Assembly: GCA_020736575.1 (NCBI GenBank)
Contig: JAGPYM010000058.1
Location: 1-64,000 of the forward strand
Length of the DNA stretch: 64,000 bases
Reading direction: 5' to 3'
Source: Thelonectria olida
Taxonomy: Eukaryota; Ascomycota; Sordariomycetes; Hypocreales; Nectriaceae
The notes below the pieces were generated by a model. The model was not told the origin of the DNA, searched no databases, and saw only the letters and a program-made list of their open reading frames with translations. Made by a program: the position numbers and the translations under genes. Each line of letters starts with the position of its first letter. The stretch's first letter is position 1. Below, piece by piece: positions 1 to 12,080 of the stretch.

Positions 1-559
1 CAAGTATATTATAATAACCTAGTTATTACTTAGCTCCTTTTCCAGTTAAAATTATAATTACTATTTTTTACTACTTGAAAATAAAACTATATTGCCCCCA
101 ATTACTTAATTATAAGCCTAAGTTTAAAACATTTCTTAATTAAGTTTACTACCTTATAACCTATCTAGTATTAAATAATAGCTTTTTATAAGTTAGTAGC
201 GCACTATATACTATCTAGCTTATAAGATATCTGCTTTATTTATAAGTAGGATAGCTTTTTACTAGCTTGCAATTTTAAAAATATTTATTAGAATCCGCTT
301 TATATTAACTAAATCCATACTAATCTGGCCAGCTAGCATCTAACTAGTTAGTAAAGGGCGTTATAAAATATAATAGTAAAATCCTTATTATATATTTATA
401 AAGTAAAATTATTAAATAGAAAAGGGAGGTCTAGGGGCCTAATAGGTATATAAGTACCTATATATATAAATTTTATAAAACTTATATAAATTATATAAGT
501 ATTAATAGCTACTAGTAAATATAAGCTATATAAGTATAGTAAATTCCAATTTATAATAT
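1..559. other. AT-rich gene-free DNA
   Basis: Very AT-rich sequence with dense stop codons in all frames and runs of TA. It looks like old RIP-degraded repeat, but I cannot assign it to a family and see no gene in it. Confidence 0.6.
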
Positions 560-1490
560 AATTATCTTTACAATTAGTAATTTTTATTATTATATAAACT
601 CTTAGTATATTTTGCTGCCTAGTTGCCTTGCTCTATTTCCATTAGTTTGAATGCCCTTGGACTCACTTTAACCTTTTTCAGACTTTCCTTTTTCATCTAA
701 CCTTTTTAGCCCCCCCCCCCCCACTTTTTCAACCCTTGCGTCCATTTGACCCACTTTTTGTCTTCGAATTTTCCTCCCTTGTGCTTTGTCCCGCTTGTGA
801 GCGAGCAGCCTTTCAGGCAACCATTTGGATTGTCGCTACCGCGCACAGCAGCTCCTGGAGCCACGGCTTATAAGCATCTGATTGGATTGTCTTAACAAAT
901 TGCTTATTATTATTATTAAGATAGTTTTTTCTTTCCCTTTTAAGAAGTCGTATAAGGTCTTTAACTTCCTATTTGAGGAAGTTGCAATAGTATTAATATA
1001 TATTAGGTCTTTCAACTAGGATCTTATAGCCTAAAATGACTAGATTGATCTTTTAATTAATATTTAGTGGCGTGTCTGTATTAGGTAGTGCAGGGATGCC
1101 TAGGAGTTATAACTCCTTTAGGTGCCTATTAAGGTCTCTTATTAGCTTAATATGCTTAAGGAAATCTGCATATCCTAATATATAGCGAGTAGCTGCGCGG
1201 CTTCTATTATCTAGTTGGATTATATTATATTTAATTGATAAGAAGTTGGGTATTTTAGCTGTTATATGTTATATTATTGGTCGAGTTGTATGGATTAGGG
1301 TTGGATAGAGAGGTGCTTTTATATTAGAGGCCTAAAATAAGGTTCCTTAAGTAAGGTTTACTTAGTGGGGACTTTTACTTTAAAACTAATTATAAGCCCT
1401 ATTAAAAAGCTTATTATAATAGATATAAGGCTAGGGTTTAGCCTGTATTAACCTCTATTATATGCCTAGGTTATTAGCTTTTTTAATAAT
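560..1490 (-). repeat. Inverted copy of unidentified dispersed repeat U
   Basis: This stretch is the reverse complement of 38990-40295. Matching landmarks include a homopolymer (13 C at 710-722 here, 16 G at 40116-40131 there), the GC-rich block around 780-870 and the tract that ends in a run of AAT trinucleotides. Differences are mostly C-to-T and G-to-A, so this copy is the more RIP-mutated one. The other copy has about 390 bp extra (about 39178-39570). No recognised protein is encoded. The family is unknown to me. Confidence 0.75.
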
Positions 1491-2949
1491 AATAATATAA
1501 TTATAAATAATATATAGTTATATAGTAGAATATAAAGACTATTACTTTTTAATATTCTTTTTATATGCCTTTTAGATTTTACCTAGCTTTTATCTATTTA
1601 AAAAGGGTTATACTACTATTTTATTTTTAATTTAAATATTAATATGCTTGTTTTTTAATTTATTCTAGTTAAAATAGGCTATTATTTCTTTTTTAATCTA
1701 TTCCCTAGAGCCTATTAGTATTATATAGCGCTTAGTTATTTGCTTTTAGTTAAGGTACTAGTTATAGTTAGTTTTATTATATTATAAAAGTAGACCTATT
1801 ACCTTTTAATACTACTAGTTAGACTTAAGGCTGCTATAAGGCTGCGCCCTATATTAAGCACCTCTTATTATAATATATTTCTAATAAATAGCCCACAGGT
1901 TGTTATATTTTAATACTAGTACTTCTATTACTACTAGTGCTTTTATTACTACTAGTACTTTTACTACTACTAGCGCTTTTATTACTACTAGTATTACTAT
2001 TACTACTAGTAGTAAAAGCTTTATATATTATAAAAGGTATAATTTTAATACTATTATATAACTTAGTATATAATATTTACTATATATAGGCTATACCCTT
2101 AGCCGGATTGCTATCTTAATAGCTTTAAATATACTAGGCTCCCGCTAAGTACTTAATTATAATTTAATTAAGCTAGTAGCTACTTAATTAATATATTAAT
2201 AAGGCTTTAGTAGTAATTAAGGACCTTTACTATAATTAAAATACTAATATATTTAGAAATGCTTTAAATAAAAGCTTTAATCTTGTTCTTATAGGGCTTT
2301 AAATATATAAGTATAAGGGAGATTATAAGATTAAAAGAAGGCACTAATATAGCTAGGCAGGTCTTCTTTTAAAAATAGCTTCTACTACTTTTTAACTTTT
2401 TATAATACCTTATAAAATATCTAGCTATAAATAGTATTATATAGTAACTTAGAGAGCTTAATTAGTATATATACTTACTACTTAGCTTAGTTTAATTATA
2501 GTTTAGCTAGTTAATTAAATAGTACTTACTTTATAACCCTTTAAGCTTTAAAAAGATTTAATATAAATTTCTTAAAATAGCTCTTTAATAGTATATAAAT
2601 ACCCTTAACTTATAAAGCAATTATATTATTAAAAGGAGGGTACTAATTAACTTAAGTTTTAGTAAGCTTTTCCTTATATAAGTTAAGCTAATTAGTTTTA
2701 ATATAACTAATCTTTTTAAAATATTATAATAAGTAGCACTTTTTAAGCTTTTTAATATACTAATTAAATGTCTTTTTATTTACTAATTTTATAATTAAAT
2801 GCTAATAATTAAAAAACTTATTTTAATTATTAAAACTAATTTAATAAGCCTTAGCTCCTTAGGTATAATATATAAAACTTAGCTAATAGTAGTAAAAAAC
2901 TGCTTTATTTATATACTAAAAGTATAAGAGTGAAATTATAATTAGAAAG
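1491..2949. other. AT-rich gene-free DNA left of gypsy copy 1
   Basis: AT-rich, stop-dense DNA without a recognisable gene. It contains a short minisatellite near 1.9-2.0 kb. It probably contains RIP-degraded repeat whose parent is not in this window. Confidence 0.5.
1908..2030. repeat. Minisatellite with about 18-bp period
   Basis: About six imperfect tandem units built on TTTTATTACTACTAGTG. Copies differ by single transitions. It lies inside AT-rich gene-free DNA and is not coding. Confidence 0.6.
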
Positions 2950-3304
2950 TGTTATAATTTATAATAAATACCCTACTCTTATTGCCCAATTATTAGAAAA
3001 TTACCTTCCTAAGTATAATTTAAATAACTAAATTACCCTTTTAATTATAATTTAAAGAAAGGCTTACAATTTTAACTATAATTTAAGAAAAACACTCTTA
3101 TTATATAAATACACTTATTTAATATATTAAATAGATATAGCTATTTTAGCTTTTAATATAATTTAATTATACTTATTTACTTTAAGTATATTACTAAATA
3201 TAATAACTTACTATATTACTTAAATTTTAATACTCTAATCTTTCTACTAATATAAATTTAAAACCCTCTAGTCTTATTTATTAAAAATTAACCAAATTAT
3301 TATA
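2950..3304 (+). repeat. RIP-mutated 5' LTR of gypsy copy 1
   Basis: Begins with a transition-mutated form of the LTR start (TGTTATAA where the intact LTR has TGTCACGG) and ends before a segment matching the sequence that follows the intact 5' LTR. The right half (R-U5) aligns well with the intact LTR; U3 is too degraded to align. About 355 bp. Confidence 0.7.
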
Positions 3305-4914
3305 TATTAAAAGCTTTTATTTAAAAGGTTATTATATTACCCTAAGTAATATTATACTATTATAATTATATTTAAAAGTTAACTTACTAATACTTTTAAT
3401 TTTATATTAAATAACTTACCCCTAGCTTATAATACTCTACTTAATAATATAAAAGTTACTATTAAGGTCTAATAATTTTAAAACTTAATTAACTAATTTT
3501 ATATTTAAATATAAAGTTAAAAATAATAAGCCCTAGCTATTTAATAGAATAGAAAATATAATTCTAATAAAATAATTAAGCTATTCTAATTAAAACCTTT
3601 TAATAGAACTTTTAAAAATATTATACCTTTCCTTATATATTTTAAAACCTACTTCTACTAGTTTTTATATAAACTTGTTTTAACTAAAGGAAGGGTTATA
3701 TATACTTATAGTTATATAAAAGGAACTATAGCCACTTAGTTTAAACCTATTATAAAAAACTACTTTAAGTATAATAATAATATTAGTTAAAATTAAAATA
3801 CAATTAATATCTTCTTAAAATAGAACAACTTTAAAATTGCACTTAAAAATATATTTAAAATAGTTAATAAAAAGTAATAAGTAGCTACTAATATTTATTA
3901 AATTAAATAATTTAAATTTACTACTAGCTACTCTATTATATTTTAACAAATTGCAGCTAAACTTAAATAGAATAATAATATACTTATAAAAGTTTACTAC
4001 TAGGGACTTAAAAAAGAAGTTAAAAATAAGATTTATAAGGCAGAACATCCTAAGACCCTTATAAAGTTTATTATTATAGCTATTAAAATTAATAAAAGAT
4101 AATATAAATATAAAAGAGAGAAGGCTTAAAAGTGTTATATAGAATAAAATACCTCTTATAATCCCTACTATTCTAACTAGTATTAAGTAAAAAATAATAA
4201 GAGAAAAAAAAGAGCTTATTAAAATAATACCTCCTATAGTATAAACTTAAGACTTATAAAGTTTAAAGCTACTTAGTAAAACTACTTATAAGTTATTTAT
4301 TAGAATTATAAAAAGAAGGGATATTTTAAAAGTAAGTATTAAAACCCTAATAAAACTAACTAAAAGTTTAAGCCTATTTTAAAAAGTAAGAGACTCTTAA
4401 ATAATACTAACTAATAGAACGAACCCCAAATAGCAGTTAAAATAGCTACTAGAATACTAGTAGTAACTATTATAATTATAATTAACCTAGTAGATTATAA
4501 TAAATAATACAAACCTTAGGAGCATACTTTAACATACTAGATAGCATGCTATAATAATAACTATTATATTTATAAAAATAGTAAAAATAATAAATACTAT
4601 TCCTGCAAGCCCTAGTAAAAGAAAAAATAAAAGATATAACTTACTATATATTATAAAACCTATTTAAAAGATTGCTAGATTTATAAAAATAAGAAATAGA
4701 TAAAAGTACTAATTAATACACTTAAAAATAATATATCTAATTAGAATATTCTAAAGAAAACCCTTATAATAGTATAAAATAATTATAATAATAAAAGAAT
4801 CCCTAGTAATATTATACTTTTAATATTATAAAGCCTATATAAAAAATAAAAGAAAGCCAAGCATAATAATAGTAATATAATAATCCAACTAGATACTTAA
4901 TCTAGCCTATATAA

Positions 4915-5990
4915 ACAAAATGTTACCAAATACGCTATATAGAGACCAGTCCCCGAACCACTAAAGACGAACCTTGTCAACCAAGGCAACACGAGAATCC
5001 TCGCAATAGTCCGAAGAACGAAGGTAATAAGCCCGGAAGGAAGCGACATCATCTACAATAATACACTGCGACGACCTATCAAGGCGCACAGCCGCTCAAC
5101 AAACCCTCGCTAAAATACCTACACAAGACAATCAGCTGTAGAAGCTCTCGACTTAAGCCCAGCAGACCAAGACCTTATCAAACTAGTCAAACGAGAACTC
5201 ACAATCCAAGCAGGAAATAATATTCCTAAACCATTTCTCACAGTATCGGATTACAAACGAGCCCAAGAACTAGGATTACCTGTCACTATATGGCACGTAT
5301 TCCCCAGCTCGCTCACTAACAGCATCCCAGTACAACAAACACAAATTCACAAAACACCGGAAGAAGAAGTAATCCCCAAGACCAACGACACCATTTCGGA
5401 AGAAGACGTTAAAAGAGAACCCCAACGGGTTCATCCAATTCACGAACTGATTATCAAAGGACAAAAGATCACTGCGGAAGACTTCTACGTCCACGGCATG
5501 AACCAACAAATGAACCAGTCAAGGAACTACAAACTTGATCAGTCCTATGCAAATGACGCACCCATCCTGAACACAACGCACCCTAACCACAATATGATCT
5601 CATAGGTATCATACTACAATCACATGTGCACGCAACATTTGCCACACAAAGCCCAGAACAACTACTACCCGACACGAACAGGGCCACACCCTGTAGGACG
5701 ATAATACCAAGCCGCTGACCTTACGACCCAAAGGAACGCAAGCTGGTTACCACACCTAAACGTTACCATCCTCACAAACAGCATGCATCCCCTGCCCAGG
5801 AAATGCATGGATGGGACGCACGACGCACTCAAATGTCAGCACCAAGAATGCCTTGTGCACGAACGAGCCAAAATAGCAGATTGGCACCAAACACATCAGA
5901 AACGACCCACGCGACCCTACAATATACACACTCCACAAAGTGAGACTATAGAATAATAGGTAAAGGATGTACACGAACAGTTAAAAAACG
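4915..5990 (+). pseudogene. gag: Gag C-terminal segment spared from RIP (copy 1)
   Basis: Corresponds to gag residues from about 574 to the end of the intact element (52930-54010). GC content is ordinary here and drops sharply on both sides. Only scattered stops interrupt it, so it is still readable as gag. It includes the conserved His/Cys-containing modules of the gag extension and, at its right end, the gag-pol overlap. The same segment is spared in copy 2. Confidence 0.8.
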
Positions 5991-7679
5991 ATAGACGCCC
6001 CTTATAATAGAGTAATAGAACTGGCTAGAGTAGGAGGAATTTGCAAAACCTTTAAAAAGAGCTCTATATGTAATATAAAGACCTAATGAAATATTATTAT
6101 AATAATAAATAATATTATAAGTATAAATTAAAAGATAGTAGTTTATTATATTAGTAGATAGTAGAGTAAAGATAAATAGAGTTAATTTATAAATAGTTAA
6201 TTATTTTAAGCTATTATAAAAGGATAAGAATATATTTTATAAAATATTTAATATAAAAGGAAAACTATTTAAATATAAAAATAGATAAATTACTTATAAG
6301 GTTAATTACTTTAAGGTATTTATTAAAGGAAAGAATTAAGGAGTTAATTTTAATATTATACCTTTTTAAGAATATAACTTACTTTTAAGTTACTTATAGC
6401 TTTACTAATATAACCCCCTTATTAGTTAGTATACTAGCTAGGTATAAACCTTTTAAAATAATACAGCTAATAATATAAATAATAATTTAAATAATATAAG
6501 ATTTTAAACTTTTATTAATAAGAATAAAAAAGTATAATAAAGTAATAATAAAAACACTCCCTAACTTATAAAGAAAATACAACTTTTAAAAAAAATATAA
6601 TATAAATATAAAAAAGGGCAAGTATAATAAATATAATAAATAATTGCATTCCTTAAAAAAATATTTATATAAATAAATAAAAACCTTAAGTAATAAAAAG
6701 AGATATTAACTAATAATAGACTTAAAAATATACTAATATAATATTAAATCTATAAGAAACTATTTATTAAAAAATTAAAAATAGGCCTACTAGAGCACTT
6801 TTAGTAGAATTATAAGATTTAGCTTAAAAATAGAATATTAACTATATTCCACCCTATTTATAACCTTAATAAAGCATAGCTATATAAGCTTAAAAATTAC
6901 CTTAAAAAATATTAAGGAAAAAATATATTAGAATTTCTAAGTTAAAAGCAGGCTATCTAGTTATATTTGTTCCTAAAAAGAATAGAAAACTTTAACTTAT
7001 TATAAATTACTATAAGCTTAATAATATTACTATTAAAAATAAAACACTCTTACTTTTAATTAATAAACTAAAAGACTAATTTTACAAAATAAAGTACTTT
7101 ATTATATTAAATTTTAAAAAAGCTTACAACCTTATTTATATTAAAAAAAAATATAAATAGAAAACTGCTTTTAAAATAAAGTTTAAACTTTATAAATATC
7201 TTATTATACCTTTTAATCTTACTAATATACTAGTAACATTTTAATAAATAATTAATAATATATTATAAGAATACTTAAATATATTTATAATATACTATTT
7301 TAATAATATTCTTATCTTCTTTAAAATGGAAAAAAAATATATAAAATATATTTATAAAATATTATAAGCTTTTAAAAATACTAAACTACTAGTTAAACTA
7401 GAGAAAAGTTATTTTTATACTTTAAAAGTGAAATTTCTAAAATATATTATTTCTTATAATAAAATATAAATAGACCTAAAGAAACTAAAGTTAGTTAAAA
7501 AAGTATAAGCCTTTTTAAAATTCGCAAACTACTACTATAAGTTCCTTAAAGATTTTAAGAAACTAGCTGCACTACTTATTAAATTAATAAAAAAAGATCG
7601 ACCATTTAACTAGAAACCTAATATCTAAAAAGCCTTTAATAAGATTAAAAATCTCATTCTTAATAAACTAGTATTTAAA

Positions 7680-7857
7680 ATGTTCGACCTTATACGACCT
7701 ATTAAACTAGAAATAGACTCCTTAGACTTCACCCTAGGAGCCCAGATCGGACAACGCGACGACAATAGAAAGTTACACCCAATAGCGTTCTACTCCCACA
7801 AACTGCATAGAGCAGAACTCAACTATCCCATCTACAACAAAGAATTCCTCGCGATAG
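7680..7857 (+). pseudogene. pol: RNase H fragment of gypsy copy 1
   Basis: Open for 59 codons of gypsy RNase H, starting at the residues matching the D(S/T)SDFALGAQIGQ block of the intact pol and ending just after the FLAI block. At 7857 the reading frame runs into unrelated sequence, which marks the truncation point. It is nearly free of RIP mutations although the preceding 1.6 kb is heavily mutated. Confidence 0.8.
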
Positions 7858-8999
7858 GCCGAGTCGGAGATCAGTCCCTTCAGTGCAGTCCCACTAAGCA
7901 TCCGACAAACCAAATACAACACGGGAAAGTTTGCACGAATTGGAAGAGGGAAACAGCCGACAGGATTGCGTTGGCCACATTGAACAAATATCAAGGATCG
8001 ATGCGGGGGAGACGTCGACGTGACGGGAGCTAATGACGGAGAGGGATTACGGATGGCCAGCGAAACGGTAGATTGATGGCGATGCAGAGCCCACGCGCCA
8101 ACGTCTCCACGGCACCTGCAAACTCAGGATGCAGGATGGGGCCTACGTCTGAGGTGGACACTCATATGCAAACGGAGAGTGTGACGTGGCCATGCTCAAG
8201 CGGCTGGGGCAACTGAGACAGCTGGGTTGCACATCTGCATGCCATCTGTTCGCTTATCTCGAACTATCGTCGGTCGCCGATCGTGGAGCTTCATCGTTTT
8301 TATTTATCGTAAAGCAACGTTCAACTCAAGAATGATGGAGAAACCGCTTGATCGCAGTTAACATGACTTGTAGTTAATCTGCGGAAAACACGACACAGCA
8401 AACACGTGCAAACTGAAGTCACGGCAATCTGAGAGGCAACGCAGGTGCTAGCGAAAGTTTGACCGGTCCGTGCCGCAACTCTAATGCACGGTAGCAAATA
8501 AGCAAATATCGCACTGTCAGCGCAGGTACTTTGGGTGTCTTTGGGTGGCCTCAAAGGCTGACCCCGGCAAGTACCTGCCAAGAACGCTGTGCTCTGGGCC
8601 GTCGCTGATCGACAAGTGGGGTCAGCCTTATAATGTATCCCCGCATGCAGACCACCTGACAACCTCGAGCAGTGTTCTCGTAAGCTGCTTGTGATGCTGA
8701 CACTCATAGTGGCTGTTTGGATGTTCCTTCTGGCTCGGCAAAAGACATGCACATGCATGCCGGTGCCTCCGGTTTCGATATGCGGCATTCGTCTTGGTGG
8801 GAAGTAGCATCCATGCCAGTGTATGACGTGGCATCAGATATTGGTTTCTGCATGACTGCAAGTGGCGGCGAATAAGCACTCTGCCCGCTGGAGAAGGTGT
8901 CCCCCTAGCTATCAATGCACCCATATGTTTTCTTATTGGGCAATGCGGGACGTTCACCCGCCAGACATGCAGATTCTCGGATTCAGAAATCACCGTACC
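7858..8999. other. Unique intergenic DNA, no recognised gene
   Basis: Normal-GC DNA after the truncation point of gypsy copy 1. The ORFs here (for example 8321-8788 and 8628-8993 on the minus strand) overlap one another and match nothing I recognise. It may include further decayed remains of the ATPase fragment at 9000-9560, but I could not find the phosphorylation or hinge motifs. Confidence 0.4.
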
Positions 9000-9560
9000 T
9001 CTCGTCAGCCATGTAGCGGTATTTTGCGCTGAGGCAAAGAGACATCCAAAGCCAGGTAAGGATTGCGACGAGAGTGACGATAGGAACGAAGTAGGCAGTC
9101 AATCCATCCGCGATCTGCGCTATAGGCGCGTTTGACCCTCTGGGACGACGTCGACGATCTGGTCCGGCATCGACTTATCTACGACGCCGGTGATCTGTAC
9201 GAGGATCGGCGCGTCCTTGACCGTTTCCTCGAGTACCTCGCTGTCAACTCTCTTCTTCAGGAGCCTCGATTCCCGGTGCGACTTGACTCGTCAAAGTTTG
9301 CTCTCTCCTTGAACGACAATGCCATCGGCTGGCGGGGACGTACCATGTGGTACGCGTACGACGTCGCCGAAGTCGAGCAAATCGGCCTGGACGACAGAGT
9401 CCTGTTCCTTTTTGACTGCATGTCACTGACAACTTCCCGCCTTACACTTGACAAGTCGAGCTGCTTCGCCATGTTGGGAAACCTTTTGCCTAGTGCCAGC
9501 GTGCATCCAGCAACCATTGTGCCGAATGTCCAATTTGCGGCAATTCATGGAGCCATTGGA
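9000..9560 (-). pseudogene. Fragment of a P1B-type heavy-metal (copper) ATPase
   Basis: Read on the minus strand from about 9560 down, several frames together spell the actuator-domain part of a P1B-type metal-transporting ATPase. There is a membrane-like stretch around 9500, then an ADLLDFGDVVRVPHG block followed by PPADGIVVQGES, then the FDESS-TGES-like loop one frame over, then a QIADGLTAYFVPIV block that matches the helix after the actuator domain, and a hydrophobic segment ending near 9020. At least two frameshifts are needed. The P-domain DKTG motif, CPC motif and metal-binding N-terminus are not visible. The plus-strand ORF 9132-9644 is a shadow of this. Known for the family: copper or cadmium export. 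Here it is dead. Confidence 0.6.
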
Positions 9561-9871
9561 TCTTCCCCGTCGTGCAACTTACCAAGGAGGTGCCCGATTA
9601 ACATTTATTGGCCGGTTGTGAAACTCTGTGCAGTCAAGTGGTAAGCGAGCTGCGGATGTGGAGCGCCTCAAGTGTTCCAGAATCTGAGAAGAAGCTAGTG
9701 CAAGAGATAACGAATTGAACAACAAAGCTAGTCATTGTCAGCTTGTGGAGGCTACATGAGAAGGTATAGTGGAATGCAAAAAGGTGATGGCCCTTTGTCA
9801 AGCCACTCAAACAGCCCTGGCCTGGTTGCCTAGATTGCCTTGTTGAGAGCGCCTCACTTTTTGCACCCCAA
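9561..9871. other. Intergenic DNA
   Basis: No feature recognised between the ATPase fragment and the foldback element. The ORF at 9634-9924 on the minus strand runs into the foldback arm and has no recognisable domain. Confidence 0.4.
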
Positions 9872-10117
9872 GGATGTGATGTGGCGGGACGGAAGGTAGC
9901 TATTGGCTGCGACGGAGGCGGCACATGCAGTCAGCTGTGACGGGGCTTGCGAAGACCCCTCTATTAGCCAACTCCGCTCTTCGCATATCGGAGATGGAAC
10001 CAAAAGGCAAGAGGTATTTGGCTAATAGAAGAGTCTGCGCAAGCCTCGTCACAGCTGGCTGCAAATGCCGCCTCCGTCGCAGCCAATAACTACCTTTCGT
10101 CCCGCCACGTCACATCC
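9872..10117. repeat. Foldback element with two 100-bp inverted arms
   Basis: The left arm 9872-9971 and right arm 10018-10117 are inverted copies of each other with roughly ten mismatches; a 46-bp spacer separates them. The outer ends start with GGATGTGA and end with TCACATCC. No clear target-site duplication is visible in the flanks. The shape suits a non-autonomous foldback or MITE-like DNA element; the family is unknown. Confidence 0.8.
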
Positions 10118-10639
10118 CTGGTTTTTCTATTGACGGAGACCCTCAGACAAGGTCTGACAGTGTATGCACAGCCGTAGCCGTTTCAAGAGATGTTTTGCAG
10201 GGAACTTGGATTGAGCTGAACTTCCACAGCACTTGTTGGATGCGCGAACGCGGGATACTCCATAGTGTTGCAATTCGCTGCAAGCGTATGCATTAGTAGC
10301 ACCGTATTTGGGTGCCCGTGAGGGCAAATCAGGAAGCGGTATCTGTTGTACGGCATGGAATAGGTCCCATGAGATATGCTGATCCTTCCGCGCGTATTCC
10401 TAGCAGGCGAACGAAAATAGTGTCCTTGACTTGTCAAATTTCAACTCCCGAATATCTTTTCCCTACAAAGCCGCGCGTCTGGTGAGCATCCATGTTGCGT
10501 GACTCTAGAAGCCCATATTTATATAAACGCTCAAAATAATCGTTACTGAGAGAATACACTCTCAGCTGAATTACATTTTTTCAGTCACTGCACTTAGTGT
10601 TGACTGTTAACTAAATCCCTTGCCCCATCTGAAGGCCAT
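10118..10639. promoter_or_regulatory. Upstream region of the TPR-CHAT gene
   Basis: No recognised gene. A TATA-like ATTTATATAAAC lies near 10515 and is followed at about 10546 by a perfect 7-bp stem (CTGAGAG / CTCTCAG). These may be the remains of the promoter of the downstream TPR-CHAT gene. No ATG lies between the TATA-like box and 10709, so either the first exon is lost or translation began at the in-frame ATG 10709. Confidence 0.35.
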
Positions 10640-12080
10640 CCTGACAGGGCAAGGCGGCTAAGCAACCTTGGGAATATACTGTCAAGCCGATACGAGCGGA
10701 CGGGAAACATGGACGACCTCGAGGCCGCGATCTCGATAGCGGGCCTGGCCGTCTCTATTACGCCTAAAGACTATCCTAATAGGGCACGGTGGCTAAGCAA
10801 CCTTGGGACTATGCTTTCCAGTCGATACGAGCGGACGGGAAATATGGACGACCTCGAGGCCGCGATCTCGAAAGCAAACCTGGCTGTCTCTGCCACGCCT
10901 GAAGACCACCCTAATAGGGCAGGGTGGCTAAATAACCTTAGGGCTATGCTATTAAGCTGATATAAGCGGACTGGAAATATGGATGACTTTAAGGCTGTAA
11001 TCTTAAAAGCAAACCTGGCTGTTTCTGCCATGCCTAAAGACTATCCTAATAGGGTAGGGTGGCTAGGCAACCTTGGGATTATGCTGTTCTGCTAATACTA
11101 GCGGACGGGAAGTATGGACGACCTCGAGGCCGCGATCTCGAAAGCAAATCTGGCTATTTCTGCCACGCCTGAAGGCCACCCTAATAGGGCATAGTGGCTA
11201 AGCAACCTTGCGAATATGCTTTCCAGTTGATATAAGCGGATAGGAAATATAGACGACCTCGAGGCCGCGATCTTGAAAGCAAACCTGGCTGTCTCTGCTA
11301 CGCCTGAAGGCCATCCTAATAGGGCAAGGCGGCTAAGCAACCTTGGGAATAGGCTGTTAAGCCGATACGAGCGGACGGGAAACATGGACGACCTTAAGGC
11401 CGCGATCCCGAAGGTAGAGCTCACTATCTCTGCCACACTTAAAGACCACCCTAACAGGGCAGTAATACTAAACAACCTTGGGAATATGCTGTTAAGCTAA
11501 TACGAGCGGACGGGAAATATAGACGACCTTAAGGCCGCAATCTCGAAAGCAAACCTGGCCGTCTCTGCCACGCCTGAAGACCACCCTAATAGGGCAGTAA
11601 TACTAAACAACTTTAAAACTAAGCTATTAAGCTAATATAAGCAGACGGGAAATATAGACAACCTTAAGGCTGCGATCTTAAAAGTAAACCTGGCTATCTC
11701 TGCCATGCCTAAAGACTATTCTAATAGGGCAGGGTAGCTAAGCAGCCTTAGGAATATGCTATTAAGCCGATATAAGCGGACGGGAAACATGGACGACCTC
11801 GAGGCCGCGATCTCGAAAGCAAACCTGGCTATCTCTGCCACGCCTGAAGACCACCCTAACAGGGCATGGCGGCTAAACAACCTTAGAGGTATGCTGTTCT
11901 GCCGATACGAGCGGACGGGAAACATGGGCGACCTCAAGGCCGCAATCTCGAAGGCAGAACTGGCCGTCTCTGCCACGCCTAAAGACCATCCTGATAGGGC
12001 AGGGTGGCTAAGAAACCTTGGGGGTATACTGTTAAGCCGATATGAGCGGACGGGAAACATGGACGACCTTGAGGCCAGCT
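10640..12080 (+). repeat. Tandem 135-bp repeats encoding TPR units
   Basis: Unit starts (GGAAAYATGG) recur exactly every 135 bp from 10703 to 12053, giving 11 units plus a partial leading unit. Units differ mainly by C-to-T and G-to-A transitions, often turning CGATACGAG into TGATATAAG or similar. Some units (10703, 11783, 11918) are almost unmutated, others (10973, 11108, 11648) are heavily mutated. Confidence 0.9.

Larger units (their letters stand above)
2950..7857 (+). mobile_element. Truncated, RIP-degraded Ty3/gypsy element (copy 1)
   Basis: Colinear with the intact element at 50749-59062 from the 5' LTR through gag, protease and reverse transcriptase to RNase H, where it stops abruptly: homology ends at 7857 just after the segment matching 55750-55930. 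Integrase, the antisense ORF and the 3' LTR are absent. Most of the internal region is heavily C-to-T and G-to-A mutated with stops everywhere, but 4915-5990 (gag C-terminus) and 7680-7857 (RNase H) are nearly unmutated. The slippery heptamer of the gag-pol overlap survives at 5983-5989. No function can remain. Confidence 0.9.

Noticed and set aside
3815..4048. Short ORFs in AT-rich DNA, such as 3815-4048 and 35213-35518
   Set aside because: They are antisense readings of RIP-degraded gypsy sequence; composition is only Phe, Leu, Ile, Asn and Lys.
10640..12080. CRISPR-like or satellite array
   Set aside because: The period is 135 bp with no spacers and the repeat is coding (TPR); the genome is eukaryotic.
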